Of a stretch of DNA of 33,885 bases, positions 24,350 through 32,496 are shown in pieces. The position numbers and the translations under genes were made by a program. The notes beneath the pieces are model-generated. The model was not told the DNA's origin and searched no databases. It saw nothing but the letters and a program-made list of their open reading frames with translations. Source of the stretch: CAYNWT01 sp964450955 (GTDB lineage Bacteria; Planctomycetota; Planctomycetia; Planctomycetales; Planctomycetaceae); NCBI GenBank assembly GCA_964450955.1, contig CAYVFI010000053.1, positions 1 through 33,885 on the forward strand, written 5' to 3'. Numbering within the stretch: position 1 is the stretch's first letter; every line of letters starts with the position of its first letter.

Positions 24350-25657
24350 CTAGGTGTGTTGGACGATTCGTTCGGCGACTTTGTCGTTGAGGGCGGTTTC
24401 GTGTTTTGATTTTGGTTTGGCGAACACGAGTTGCGATGTTCCTGTAGTGCGTTCTTCGAAGCCGGCTTCGCAGTAGCAGAAGTAGTAGTTCCACATGCGG
24501 ATGAAGCGTTCCGGGAAGCCCTGCGTTCTGACTTCGTCCAGCTGTGCGTTGAATCGCTTGCCCCATTCGACCAGCGTGCGGGCGTAATGCGCGGCGATGT
24601 CTTCAAGGTGAATGAGCCGCATGTCGGTGTTCTTTGCGACGACGTTTTGCATTTTCGAAACGCTGGGTAGTGCTCCACCAGGAAAGATGTACTTTTGGAT
24701 GAAGTCGGCTCCACGGCTGTAGCTGTCATAGATTTGGTCAGCAATCGTGATGCTTTGAATTAGCATCGTTCCGTCAGGCTTTAGTAAGTCAGAACACTTG
24801 CTGAAGTAGGTTTCCAGGTGTTCCAGTCCGACGGCTTCAATCATTTCGATTGAGACCAGCTTGTCGTAGGTGCCGGTTAAGTCGCGGTAGTCTTCGCAGA
24901 CAACATTTACCAGGTGATCGAGTTTTTCATCTTTGATGAGCTGTTTGGCGTGCTTGTATTGTTCCTGCGAAATGGTGGTGGTTGTGACGCGGCAGCCGTA
25001 GTTGGCTGCGGCATGTCTTGCGAACCCGCCCCACCCTGTTCCAATTTCGACAACGTGGTCGTCGGGGCCAAGTTTGAGCCGGCGGCAGATTCGATCCAGC
25101 TTTGCCACGGCCGCTTCATCCAGTGTCATGTCGTCGTGTTCGAACACGGCTGACGAGTACATCATGGTTGGGTCGAGAAACAGTTCGAAGAAGTCGTTGC
25201 CGAGGTCGTAGTGTTCGGCAATGTTGCGGCGACTGCCGGTTTTACTGTTGGCTCGAAGACGATGGGCAAGGCGGTTCATCCACGCTCCAATCCGCGCGGT
25301 CTTTTTGTTGAGCGACTGCATGACCTGGCGGTTTTGCAGGAACAATCGCAGCACGCCGGTCAGGTTGTCGGTGGTCCAGTTGCCATCGATCCACGCTTCG
25401 GCGGCTCCTACGCTGCCGCCAAAAACGATTTGGCGGTAGAACTTTGGGCTGGTGACTTCGACATGCAATGTCGGCGCCGTTCCAAAGTCGTGTGTTTCGC
25501 CGCCGTCTGTGATGCGCAGGCCGCCGGTTTCTATTTGGCTAAGCCGGTCCATGACCATGCGGCGGCACCAGCGATCGATGGCGCCTGGTTGCATCGCTTT
25601 GGGGACCGAATCGCGATCGGAGAGTATGCGTTTGCCTGTGAGAGTCGTGGTGCTCAT
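24350..25657 (-). CDS. cyclopropane-fatty-acid synthase-like methyltransferase (long form)
   Basis: This 435-aa member of the CFA synthase family has an N-terminal lipid-binding region (S-P-K-F-Y-R-Q-I-V-F-G-G-S-V-G-A-A-E-A-W). Its SAM motif is E-I-G-T-G-W-G-G-F-A (204-213). Y-I-F-P-G-G-A-L-P-S is near 323-332. At the bicarbonate-site positions of E. coli CFA synthase (Cys139, His266) it has Ser169 (M-M-Y-S-S-A) and Gln301 (L-I-Q-S-I-T-I). The Glu is kept (E274). This pattern marks the subfamily that travels with DUF1365 and FAD-oxidoreductase genes, and its product may not be a plain cyclopropane. The ATG at 25657 lies five bases past the DUF1365 stop, so translation is probably coupled. A longer frame from 25732 would overlap the upstream gene and is not preferred. 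Confidence 0.88.
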   Translation of the reverse strand: MSTTTLTGKRILSDRDSVPKAMQPGAIDRWCRRMVMDRLSQIETGGLRITDGGETHDFGTAPTLHVEVTSPKFYRQIVFGGSVGAAEAWIDGNWTTDNLTGVLRLFLQNRQVMQSLNKKTARIGAWMNRLAHRLRANSKTGSRRNIAEHYDLGNDFFELFLDPTMMYSSAVFEHDDMTLDEAAVAKLDRICRRLKLGPDDHVVEIGTGWGGFARHAAANYGCRVTTTTISQEQYKHAKQLIKDEKLDHLVNVVCEDYRDLTGTYDKLVSIEMIEAVGLEHLETYFSKCSDLLKPDGTMLIQSITIADQIYDSYSRGADFIQKYIFPGGALPSVSKMQNVVAKNTDMRLIHLEDIAAHYARTLVEWGKRFNAQLDEVRTQGFPERFIRMWNYYFCYCEAGFEERTTGTSQLVFAKPKSKHETALNDKVAERIVQHT

Positions 25658-25662
25658 CGGTG

Positions 25663-26529
25663 TTAGTCCAGAGTTGCAGCAGTTTCGAGGGGAAGTGTTG
25701 CGCCGGCCGCGCGCGGGGAGTTGGCTTGGCACGCGACAGATTTTTCGATGCTAATCGCCGTGCGAGGTTGGTCGGTCTTGCTTGGGTGAGGAACGAACGG
25801 GCATCCCTTCCACCAAAGTTTCATGGCCTGCCAGTAAATTGCGGCAGCGATTTTGCCCGTCATAAACGGATGGCGAACAAGAGCCGCGGCCAGATTGAAG
25901 CCTGTGATTTCGTGTCGCTTCAGGGATGTCGTGACATCAAAGAATGCCTGTTCGGGTTCGGTTGCCGATGTCTTGTTTTCGTCGATATGCATCGACAGTG
26001 TTGCGCCGGGCGTTCCGGCTTTCCATGCGTACTCCATATTCATTTCCATGAACGGCGACACGTGGAATTCCTTGTGGGTGTTTGGTCCGGAACCTGTCAG
26101 CGTCGCTTGATCAAGAACGTAGCAATGGGTTTCACCCCAGGGTGTGTTCGTGACTTCGGCAACTACAGATTCAACTTCCGTCCCGGCATCGTTGAAGCAG
26201 TAAAAAAACGCGACGGGGTTCATCAGGTAGCCATAGAACCGCAGCTGCGACAGCATGCGAATCGGGCCGGATGGACGAGCGCCTGTTTGATTCTCGACCA
26301 GGTCCCGGACGCAAGTTGCCAGCGGCTGGCTGGGGTCACCAAAGTGATCGTCACGCCGGAACCGGGCAATCGCCATTCGTGACGTCGACCATAACCACCG
26401 GCCTTTGAAGACGTGGTCGAGTTCTTCAAGATCCAGGTACGCGAAGAACACGTTGTAGGTGAATTCGTTTTGAACCGGTTCCCGGCGTCGGTGGCGGACC
26501 CAGCCTCGGTACAGACAACTGTGCAACAT
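25663..26529 (-). CDS. DUF1365 family protein
   Basis: This 288-aa protein matches DUF1365. It opens L-H-S-C-L-Y-R-G-W-V-R-H-R-R, with F-T-Y-N-V-F-F-A-Y-L-D-L-E-E-L-D following. The characteristic R-F-Y-G-Y-L-M-N-P-V-A-F-F-Y-C-F and E-V-T-N-T-P-W-G-E are near residues 96-133. The family has no settled biochemical role but is nearly always next to a FAD amine-oxidase-like gene and a CFA-like methyltransferase, as here. It is therefore inferred to act in fatty-acyl modification. Its ATG shares one base with the stop of the FAD enzyme gene (TAATG), and its stop is five bases before the CFA-like gene, so the three are translationally linked. Confidence 0.92.
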   Translation of the reverse strand: MLHSCLYRGWVRHRRREPVQNEFTYNVFFAYLDLEELDHVFKGRWLWSTSRMAIARFRRDDHFGDPSQPLATCVRDLVENQTGARPSGPIRMLSQLRFYGYLMNPVAFFYCFNDAGTEVESVVAEVTNTPWGETHCYVLDQATLTGSGPNTHKEFHVSPFMEMNMEYAWKAGTPGATLSMHIDENKTSATEPEQAFFDVTTSLKRHEITGFNLAAALVRHPFMTGKIAAAIYWQAMKLWWKGCPFVPHPSKTDQPRTAISIEKSVACQANSPRAAGATLPLETAATLD

Positions 26530-27812
26530 TACGCGATGGCCTCCGCCGCAGGCTGTTGCTGGTTCAGCACGCCGTCGAAATCGCGTCCGAAAGCTCTGCC
26601 AACTGCCAGCGCGCTGACGACTCCGTCTTCATGGAAGCCGTTCCCCCAGTAGGCTCCACAAAACGACGTGCGATTCGCGCGGATGAGTTCTGCGTGTCGC
26701 GACTGAGCTGCGGCTCGGCTGGTGGTGTAAACGGGATGGCTGTAGTGAAACCGGCCCAGCACCTTCGCCGGGTCGATGGCGTCTTCTTCGTTTAGAGTGA
26801 CGGAATACGTGTGCTTTGATTCGATGTGCTGCAGAATATTCATGCAGTACGAAAGCGTGGCCGCGTTGTCGTTGGCCCCGATGTGGTAGTTCCAGCTGGC
26901 CCAGGCTCGGCGGCGCGTTGGCAGCACACTGCTGTCGGCGTGCAGGATTGCGATGTTCTTGTTGTAGGGGAACTCCGTCAGGACCTCCGTCTCGCTTTGT
27001 GACGGATCGTCCAGCATTCGCAACGCGTGGTCGCTGTGGCATGCGAAAATCACTTCGTCAAATTGTTCGTCCGTCGCCCGCGTGAGAACTCGGACGCTGT
27101 CGTCGGATCGGCTGACTGATTGAACCGCAGAGTTTAAGCGAATGTACGAACCAAGCTCACGCAGCATCACTCGCACATACTCGCGCGAACCGCCCTTGAT
27201 GACGCGCCACTGAGGTCGGTCCTTCAAGCTAAGCAGGCCGTGGTTGTAGTAGAATTCAGCGATGAACCTGATCGGAAACCTGCCAAACGTTGATTCCGGG
27301 CACGACCAAATCGCCGCGCCCATGGGCAGAAGATAGTGGTCAGAGAATTCGCGGCAGTAACCGTGTTCTGCAAGATACTCAGCGACCGTCTGACCTTCGT
27401 CTGCAGTTTCCACCAGCTTCGGTGCTTCGCGATTGAATCGCAGGATGTCCCGAACCATCCTGTGGAAGCTTGGCCGGAACAGATTCGAACGCTGCGCGAA
27501 CAGGCCGTTGATGTTCGTGCCGTTATATTCCAGCCCCGTCTTGTTGCACTTCACGCTGAAGCTCATCGGCGTGGCGACAGTTTCGACCTGCAGTTCGCTA
27601 AAGAGTCGAAGCAGATTCGGGTATGTCCGATCGTTATGGACGATGAAGCCGGTGTCGATTGCCAGTTCGTCGCCTTCGTACTGGACATCGACGGTATTCG
27701 TGTGTCCGCCGACGTATCCGTTCGCTTCAAACACGGTCACATCGTGGTCGTGCCTCAGCAACCAGGCCGCGCTGAGTCCTGAAATGCCGGAACCGATAAT
27801 CGCGATTCGCAT
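26529..27812 (-). CDS. FAD-dependent amine-oxidase-like oxidoreductase of the DUF1365/CFA cluster
   Basis: This 427-aa flavoprotein has an N-terminal Rossmann motif G-S-G-I-S-G-L-S-A-A-W (7-17) and a nearby F-E-A-N-G-Y-V-G-G-H-T. I-D-T-G-F-I-V-H-N-D-R-T-Y-P and the C-terminal G-A-Y-W-G-N-G-F-H-E-D-G-V-V-S-A segment mark the flavin amine-oxidase/desaturase-like family found in lipid-modification clusters. Inferred role: oxidation or desaturation of acyl chains alongside the methyltransferases. ATG 27812 overlaps the stop of the DCC gene by one base (TGATG) and has AAGGAG six bases upstream; a GTG at 27815 is less likely. Its stop overlaps the DUF1365 start. Confidence 0.9.
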   Translation of the reverse strand: MRIAIIGSGISGLSAAWLLRHDHDVTVFEANGYVGGHTNTVDVQYEGDELAIDTGFIVHNDRTYPNLLRLFSELQVETVATPMSFSVKCNKTGLEYNGTNINGLFAQRSNLFRPSFHRMVRDILRFNREAPKLVETADEGQTVAEYLAEHGYCREFSDHYLLPMGAAIWSCPESTFGRFPIRFIAEFYYNHGLLSLKDRPQWRVIKGGSREYVRVMLRELGSYIRLNSAVQSVSRSDDSVRVLTRATDEQFDEVIFACHSDHALRMLDDPSQSETEVLTEFPYNKNIAILHADSSVLPTRRRAWASWNYHIGANDNAATLSYCMNILQHIESKHTYSVTLNEEDAIDPAKVLGRFHYSHPVYTTSRAAAQSRHAELIRANRTSFCGAYWGNGFHEDGVVSALAVGRAFGRDFDGVLNQQQPAAEAIA

Positions 27813-28231
27813 CACAGACTCCTTGTGGTTGGGCTGATTGGTGTTGGTTCCGGATTCAGGCCACAGGAATCATCGCACCGACTGAACCACTTCACCCGGT
27901 TTCGGGCGAAGATTCCATAGCCCCAATCCAGCAGGTGCGACACGCCAGGCAACCGCGTCGGCCAAACCAGTAAACTGAACCCAACCTCCGCATAGAGCCG
28001 CCGGAAGACTTCTACCCCAGTTACCCATTCTCCCGCCGCGGTGAGGCCATGGATTTCCGCCATCAACGTTTTGTAGTCGTGTTTACTGGTGGGGGGAGAA
28101 AAGTCTGCGGCCGAGATATCCACAAAATGAACTCGGTTTCGGCGGTCCAGCCGACGAATCATCGCGACCTCGCGGCGACAAATGGGGCATTTCGCATCGA
28201 TGAAGGCGGTAATCTGGTGCTGCGAACTCAA
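27812..28231 (-). CDS. DCC1-like thiol-disulfide oxidoreductase (DUF393)
   Basis: This is a 139-aa protein of the DCC family, named for the conserved D-x-x-C-x-x-C motif. Here Asp12, Cys15 and Cys18 lie in F-I-D-A-K-C-P-I-C-R-R-E, followed by the family's R-L-D-R-R-N-R-V-H-F-V-D-I-S-A-A-D-F. A second conserved block (Y-A-E-V-G-F-S-L-L-V-W-P-T-R-L-P-G-V) ends in a short C-terminal helix. The proposed activity is thiol-disulfide exchange, which is not proven for the family. The start is a TTG (28231) with only a weak AGG upstream, so the N-terminus is somewhat uncertain. It is the first gene of the minus-strand lipid cluster, sharing a stop/start base with the FAD enzyme, and is divergent from the MerR-type regulator. 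Confidence 0.85.
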   Translation of the reverse strand: MSSQHQITAFIDAKCPICRREVAMIRRLDRRNRVHFVDISAADFSPPTSKHDYKTLMAEIHGLTAAGEWVTGVEVFRRLYAEVGFSLLVWPTRLPGVSHLLDWGYGIFARNRVKWFSRCDDSCGLNPEPTPISPTTRSL

Positions 28232-28248
28232 TCTTGCAACCTGCCGAA

Positions 28249-28273
28249 AAAACGTTCAAATCGGTCAAAACGT
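28249..28273. promoter_or_regulatory. direct repeat AAAACGT x2, candidate operator
   Basis: Two AAAACGT direct repeats (28249-28255 and 28267-28273) are spaced 18 bases start to start. They lie 18 bases upstream of the DCC start, in the 185-base divergent region controlled on the other side by a MerR-type regulator. CarH-type regulators bind direct repeats, which makes these candidates. The actual sequence does not match a published operator known to me. Confidence 0.3.
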
Positions 28274-28416
28274 CCAACTGTAGTCGTTTCTAGACTTGGT
28301 GAGCCGGCTGACAAGTCGAAACCCAAGAATGTCTGGAATCACCTGGGCAGGTTGATTGAGAGTCCTATAAACCGATATCCGAAGTTCCGGACCTCTCGGC
28401 CCATTGCGAGCCAAAA

Positions 28417-29289
28417 GTGAAGCAACACCTTACACCGAAACAAGTTGCGCGAGCGATCGGCGTCAGTGAATCGTCACTGAAACGCTGGTGCGATCGTGGC
28501 CTCATCCCCGTTGAGAAGACGGCGGGAGGTCACCGGCGCTTACCAATCGGTGGCGTCCTGGGTTTTCTCCGGCAGCAGGGGCATTCCATTGTCGAACCCG
28601 ACGTGCTGGGGCTACCGACTTCGCTTGGCAAGACAGACTGGACCACTGACCGGGCGCGGGCTCGGTTCGTCGAAGGCCTGATTGATGGCGATGAGGAGAT
28701 TTGCCGTCAGATTTTGATCGACTTGTATCTGGGCCAGCATGACTTGCCCACGATATGTGACAACGTCATTGCGGCGGCGTTCCATCAGATTGGCGATTTG
28801 TGGGAATGCGGCGACGTCGCAATCTACAAAGAACGCCGCGCGTGTGGGATGGCTTTGCGACTCATGATCGAGATGCGAACGCTTATCCAACCGCCCACAG
28901 CGGACGCACCCCGCGCGATCGGGTTCAGTCTCTCCGGTGACGAGTACTTACTCGCACTGACGATGAGCGAACTCATTCTGCGGGACGGTGGCTGGGACGC
29001 GGCCAGCATTGGTCATTCGCTTCCCGTCGGAACGGTGTTGCGTGCGATTGACGAAATCAAGCCGGCTTTGATTTGGGTGTCGGCATCGTACATCGTTAAC
29101 GAAGAGACTTTCGTTGAGTCGATGAAGCAGGTCTACAAGCGAGCCGACGAACACGAAGCGGTGTTCGCGGTGGGTGGCCGTGCTCTGACTGAGGACATCC
29201 GCAAGCAATTCAACTACTCGGTTCACTGCGACGACATGCAGAGCTTCGTTAACTTCACCAAGACCATGCTTCGTTCTTTGAAGAAGTAG
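28417..29289 (+). CDS. MerR-type regulator with degenerate cobalamin-binding domain (CarH/LitR-like)
   Basis: This 290-aa predicted transcriptional regulator has a MerR winged helix at about 1-70 (T-P-K-Q-V-A-R-A-I-G-V-S-E-S-S-L-K-R-W and G-G-H-R-R-L). A four-helix domain (about 75-165) contains W129-x9-E139, where CarH has the W-x9-E-H light-sensing motif; Arg140 replaces the His. The C-terminal Rossmann-like domain (about 165-290) keeps the late V-G-G-R-A motif (252-256). The cobalamin motif D-x-H-x-x-G reads D175-E-Y-L-L-A180, so the His ligand and the Gly are missing. Known relatives repress genes in the dark using adenosylcobalamin. Here cofactor use is doubtful. It starts at GTG with weak GAG upstream and is divergent from the lipid-modification operon, its likely target. 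Confidence 0.85.
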   Translation: MKQHLTPKQVARAIGVSESSLKRWCDRGLIPVEKTAGGHRRLPIGGVLGFLRQQGHSIVEPDVLGLPTSLGKTDWTTDRARARFVEGLIDGDEEICRQILIDLYLGQHDLPTICDNVIAAAFHQIGDLWECGDVAIYKERRACGMALRLMIEMRTLIQPPTADAPRAIGFSLSGDEYLLALTMSELILRDGGWDAASIGHSLPVGTVLRAIDEIKPALIWVSASYIVNEETFVESMKQVYKRADEHEAVFAVGGRALTEDIRKQFNYSVHCDDMQSFVNFTKTMLRSLKK

Positions 29290-29348
29290 CAGTTTGGCTT
29301 GGAGGATCGAGCCATCATCCCATCGGAATTCAGGAAAGCCCTTCCCCA

Positions 29349-30584
29349 ATGACCCGCGCCTTACTTAGCTGTGTTTTGTGTTCTGCACTATGCGGTTCCG
29401 TTTTTGCCAACGAACCATTGGAAGACAAGTCTTCCTGGCCGCAGTGGCGCGGCCCGAATCGGGACTGCAAAGTGGAAGGGCCGGTTTGGCCGGACAAATT
29501 TCCGGCAGAAATGAAACCCGTCTGGCGTAAAGAACTGCCGGACAGTTATTCCGGCCCGATTGTGTCACCAGACCGAGTGTTTGTTACCGGAACGCTGGAC
29601 AAGAAGTACGAAGTTGTCAGGGCGTTGGATCGAAGTACTGGGGAGCAGCTGTGGAATGTTCAGTGGGAGGGGGCCATGTCGGTTCCGTTCTTTGCGGCAT
29701 CCAATGGAAGCTGGATTCGATCGACGCCGGCGTGGGATGGCGAACGGCTTTATGTCGGCGGGATTCGCGGCGTGATGGTCTGTCTAAACGCGGACAACGG
29801 CAAGGAAATTTGGCGAAAGGACTTCGTGAAGGAATTCAACGCCAGCATGGAGAAGTTTGGCTTTGTTTGCTCTCCCGTCGTCAAGGGCGATCACCTATTT
29901 GTGCAATGCTGTGCGGGGCTGCTGAAGTTGGACAAGAAGACCGGTGATGTGATCTGGCGAGCAATGGCTGAGTCCGGCGGGATGATGGGAGGAGCGTTCT
30001 CGTCACCTGTGGTCGCGACTGTCGCTGGCAAAGAACAGCTGATTGCCCAGTCCCGAACCATTCTTGCGGGCATTGACATGGACAGCGGTAAGGTGCTGTG
30101 GTCGAAGCCAATTCCAAACTCACGCGGTATGAATATCCTGACGCCGACTGTGGTTGGTGATTCTGTCTTCACAAGCAGTCACAGTCATCAGGCCTGGATG
30201 TTTAAGGTTGCAGCCGGGGCTGAGCCGACCCAGACCTGGATGAACCGATCGAACGCTTACATGTCGTCGCCGGTTGTCGTGGACGGACACATTTACATGC
30301 ATCTTCAAAATCAACGCGTCACTTGCATTGATGCAGCGACGGGTGAGACAAAGTGGATGACCAGCAAGCGATTCGGCAAGTACTGGAGCATGGTCACTCA
30401 AGGCAGCAAGATTCTGGCCCTTGATGAACGCGGTGAATTGCTGCTGATCAATGCGACTCCTGAGAAGTTCGATGTGCTTGACCGAAAAAAGGTCAGCCAA
30501 CAATCCACATGGGCTCACCTTGCTGTGGCGGATGACTCGATTTTCATTCGCGAGCTAAAGGCGCAAGCGGTTTACAAGTGGTAG
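29349..30584 (+). CDS. secreted PQQ-like beta-propeller (BamB-like) protein
   Basis: This is a 411-aa exported protein. The signal peptide covers about residues 1-20 (A-L-L-S-C-V-L-C-S-A-L-C-G-S-V-F-A). Mature sequence begins near W-P-Q-W-R-G-P-N-R-D, the usual opening of planctomycete PQQ-propeller proteins. Repeated blades show the A-x-D-x-x-T-G-E-x-x-W pattern: R-A-L-D-R-S-T-G-E-Q-L-W, C-L-N-A-D-N-G-K-E-I-W, K-L-D-K-K-T-G-D-V-I-W and C-I-D-A-A-T-G-E-T-K-W. The fold is a seven- to eight-blade propeller; most such proteins bind no PQQ and serve as scaffolds or binders. It follows the regulator by 59 bases on the same strand, and a strong terminator lies 43 bases past the stop. Cell role is unknown. 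Confidence 0.88.
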   Translation: MTRALLSCVLCSALCGSVFANEPLEDKSSWPQWRGPNRDCKVEGPVWPDKFPAEMKPVWRKELPDSYSGPIVSPDRVFVTGTLDKKYEVVRALDRSTGEQLWNVQWEGAMSVPFFAASNGSWIRSTPAWDGERLYVGGIRGVMVCLNADNGKEIWRKDFVKEFNASMEKFGFVCSPVVKGDHLFVQCCAGLLKLDKKTGDVIWRAMAESGGMMGGAFSSPVVATVAGKEQLIAQSRTILAGIDMDSGKVLWSKPIPNSRGMNILTPTVVGDSVFTSSHSHQAWMFKVAAGAEPTQTWMNRSNAYMSSPVVVDGHIYMHLQNQRVTCIDAATGETKWMTSKRFGKYWSMVTQGSKILALDERGELLLINATPEKFDVLDRKKVSQQSTWAHLAVADDSIFIRELKAQAVYKW

Positions 30585-30626
30585 TTGGTCATGCATGAAG
30601 GCAGATGGTTGCCAGCGTCTTTTATC

Positions 30627-30658
30627 AAGGACGAGCGAGTCTTCGCTCGTCCTTTTTT
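30627..30658 (+). terminator. intrinsic terminator after PQQ-propeller gene
   Basis: A perfect hairpin with arms AAGGACGAGCGA (30627-30638) and TCGCTCGTCCTT (30643-30654), loop GTCT, is followed by six T (30653-30658). It sits 43 bases past the stop. The arm begins with AAGG preceded by A/T-rich bases, so weak activity for the convergent sulfatase is possible. Confidence 0.93.
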
Positions 30659-30697
30659 GATTGGTCGTATGAGCGAGGCTGGTCGATCGTATCCTGA

Positions 30698-32188
30698 TTA
30701 CTGCTTGAGCTTCTTTTTTGCAGGCTTTCCGCGCGGCTTCCAGTTCGGATGATCGATGTGAGCCGCTTCCATGATGGCTTCCATTTCTTTGACGATCTCT
30801 GGATTGTCCCGGGCGAGATTTCGTTTTTCACCGATGTCGACCGCCAGGTTGTAGAGTTCTGTTGTGCCGGTCTTCATGGGCATTCGAACCGCTTTCCAGT
30901 TGTCGACTCGAGCCGCCTGTTTGCCGCCGCGTTCGTAGAACTCCCAGTACAGGTATTTGTGCTTTTGTTGTTGCTCTTCGTTGCCGGTGATCGTCGGGGC
31001 GAAGCTGATCGAGTCGGTGTTGTCCGGGCACTTCAACCCCGACAGTTCGGCTGCTGTGGCCATGAGATCTCCGAAGTAGCCGACGTGGTTTGATGTGGTT
31101 CCCGCCGGTGTCTTGCCAGGCCAACGCACGATTAACGGAACGCGGATGCCGCCTTCGTAGAGGTCTCGCTTCATCCCACGCAGTGGACCGTTGGGATCGA
31201 ACCGGTCTGTGTCGTGTCCGCCTTCATCGTGGTGGCCGTTGTCACTGGAGAACATGACAACGGTGTCTTTTGTGATATCCAGTTCGTCCAGAAGATCAAG
31301 AATGCGACCCACGTCGGTATCCATTCGCGTGACCATCGCAGCCTGACCCTTGTCGGGGGCTGGCCAATCTCTGCCTTCGTATATCCCATAGTCGGGTACT
31401 TCCTGGCCGTTGCCGGTTCCGTGGGTGCCCTCGTTATTGGCATGCGGGATTGTGAGAGCGATGTACAGGAAGAACGGTTTGCGGGCGGTTTGCTGTTTGG
31501 GATCGCAGCCTTCGTTTTGCTTCGGTGCGTTGGCCTTGATGAACTGAATCGCCTCGTTGGTGACCAGGTCATGGCTGTAATCGACGCGTGTCGTTGCCCA
31601 GCCGCCAGCGAACCCTCCGTTGCTTCCCGGCGCTTTTGTGACCACGTTTCGCAGCCGGTGTTTGGTTTCGTTTCGCCAGAGGAACTCGGGGTAGTAGTTG
31701 TGAGCATGACGTTGATTTAGGTACCCGTAGAAATAATCGAAGCCCTGCTTACGTGGCAGGCCGGCTCGACCCCCATTGGCATCATCGCCCAGTCCCCACT
31801 TACCACACAATGCTGTAGCGTAGTCTGCTTCTTTAAGAACCTCGGCGACCGTCACATCTTCATCGCGCAGTGACTGCTTCGACCTGTCTCCGCCGCCCGC
31901 GTTGCCTCGAACATGCGTGTGACCCATGTGTTGTCCCGTCATCAACACGCTCCGCGACGGGGCGCAAACTGTGTTGCCGGCGTAGAAGTCAGTGAACTTC
32001 ATGCCTTCGGCCGCCATCTGATCAAGCCGCGGTGTCTTGATAACTTTCTGTCCGTAGCAACCGAGATCGCCGTAGCCCAAATCGTCAGCCAGAATGAAGA
32101 TGATGTTGGGTTTGGTCTCTTCGGCTTCAGCGAGCGGGATCGCGGTGGCGGCGAGCAGCAGGATTGGAAGGCAGGATCGCAGTTGCAT
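30698..32188 (-). CDS. secreted sulfatase (arylsulfatase family, formylglycine type)
   Basis: This is a 496-aa secreted type I sulfatase, cleaving sulfate esters from sugars or aryl compounds. The signal peptide covers about 1-22 (L-P-I-L-L-L-A-A-T-A). Metal ligands Asp35/Asp36 lie in I-L-A-D-D-L-G-Y-G-D. The formylglycine motif is C75-A-P-S-R (residues 75-79), a C-x-P-S-R site needing a formylglycine-generating enzyme. G-K-W-G-L-G occurs where many family members have G-K-W-H-L-G, replacing that His. M-F-S-S-D-N-G-H-H supplies further metal and catalytic residues. Substrate cannot be told. The ATG at 32188 has GAGG five bases upstream and begins the signal peptide; an upstream frame start at 32206 is unlikely. 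It is convergent with the PQQ-propeller gene. Confidence 0.92.
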   Translation of the reverse strand: MQLRSCLPILLLAATAIPLAEAEETKPNIIFILADDLGYGDLGCYGQKVIKTPRLDQMAAEGMKFTDFYAGNTVCAPSRSVLMTGQHMGHTHVRGNAGGGDRSKQSLRDEDVTVAEVLKEADYATALCGKWGLGDDANGGRAGLPRKQGFDYFYGYLNQRHAHNYYPEFLWRNETKHRLRNVVTKAPGSNGGFAGGWATTRVDYSHDLVTNEAIQFIKANAPKQNEGCDPKQQTARKPFFLYIALTIPHANNEGTHGTGNGQEVPDYGIYEGRDWPAPDKGQAAMVTRMDTDVGRILDLLDELDITKDTVVMFSSDNGHHDEGGHDTDRFDPNGPLRGMKRDLYEGGIRVPLIVRWPGKTPAGTTSNHVGYFGDLMATAAELSGLKCPDNTDSISFAPTITGNEEQQQKHKYLYWEFYERGGKQAARVDNWKAVRMPMKTGTTELYNLAVDIGEKRNLARDNPEIVKEMEAIMEAAHIDHPNWKPRGKPAKKKLKQ

Positions 32189-32360
32189 CAGAACCTCTAT
32201 AAGCACTTGGTTTACGTGCCATTTAAGGTACCAGCCAAACCAGGGTTCGGCGAGCGGACCAGCACGCCGGAATCAGAATGTGGTTTTTCACTCGGTCGAT
32301 TCTCTGTGCGTCTAGGTTCCGCTATTCAATCAACTCATCAATTACTTCGTCACCGAATTG

Positions 32361-32386
32361 AATTACGAAAAATGGTTCCTGACACC
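32361..32386. repeat. possible solo transposase-end/REP-like remnant
   Basis: The block contains AATGGTTCCTGACACC preceded by AATTACGAAA. From memory, the complement GGTGTCAGGAACC recurs at the edges of REP-associated tyrosine transposase (Y1_Tnp) genes in many genomes. No transposase gene lies in this window, so it would be a solitary copy. Confidence 0.3.
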
Positions 32387-32496
32387 TTATTTGACGCTGG
32401 GCCTCGATTGATGACCTTGCATAGGCCGTGAACTTGAGCAAGGCTATCGAACAACGTGAAAACGTCCGCAGCCTGGCAGAGACGGCAGACGTCAAG

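Noticed and set aside
28232..28416. Cobalamin riboswitch or clear sigma-70 promoter in the regulator's divergent region
   Set aside because: No B12-box-like conserved block and no -35/-10 pair at proper spacing could be seen on either strand.
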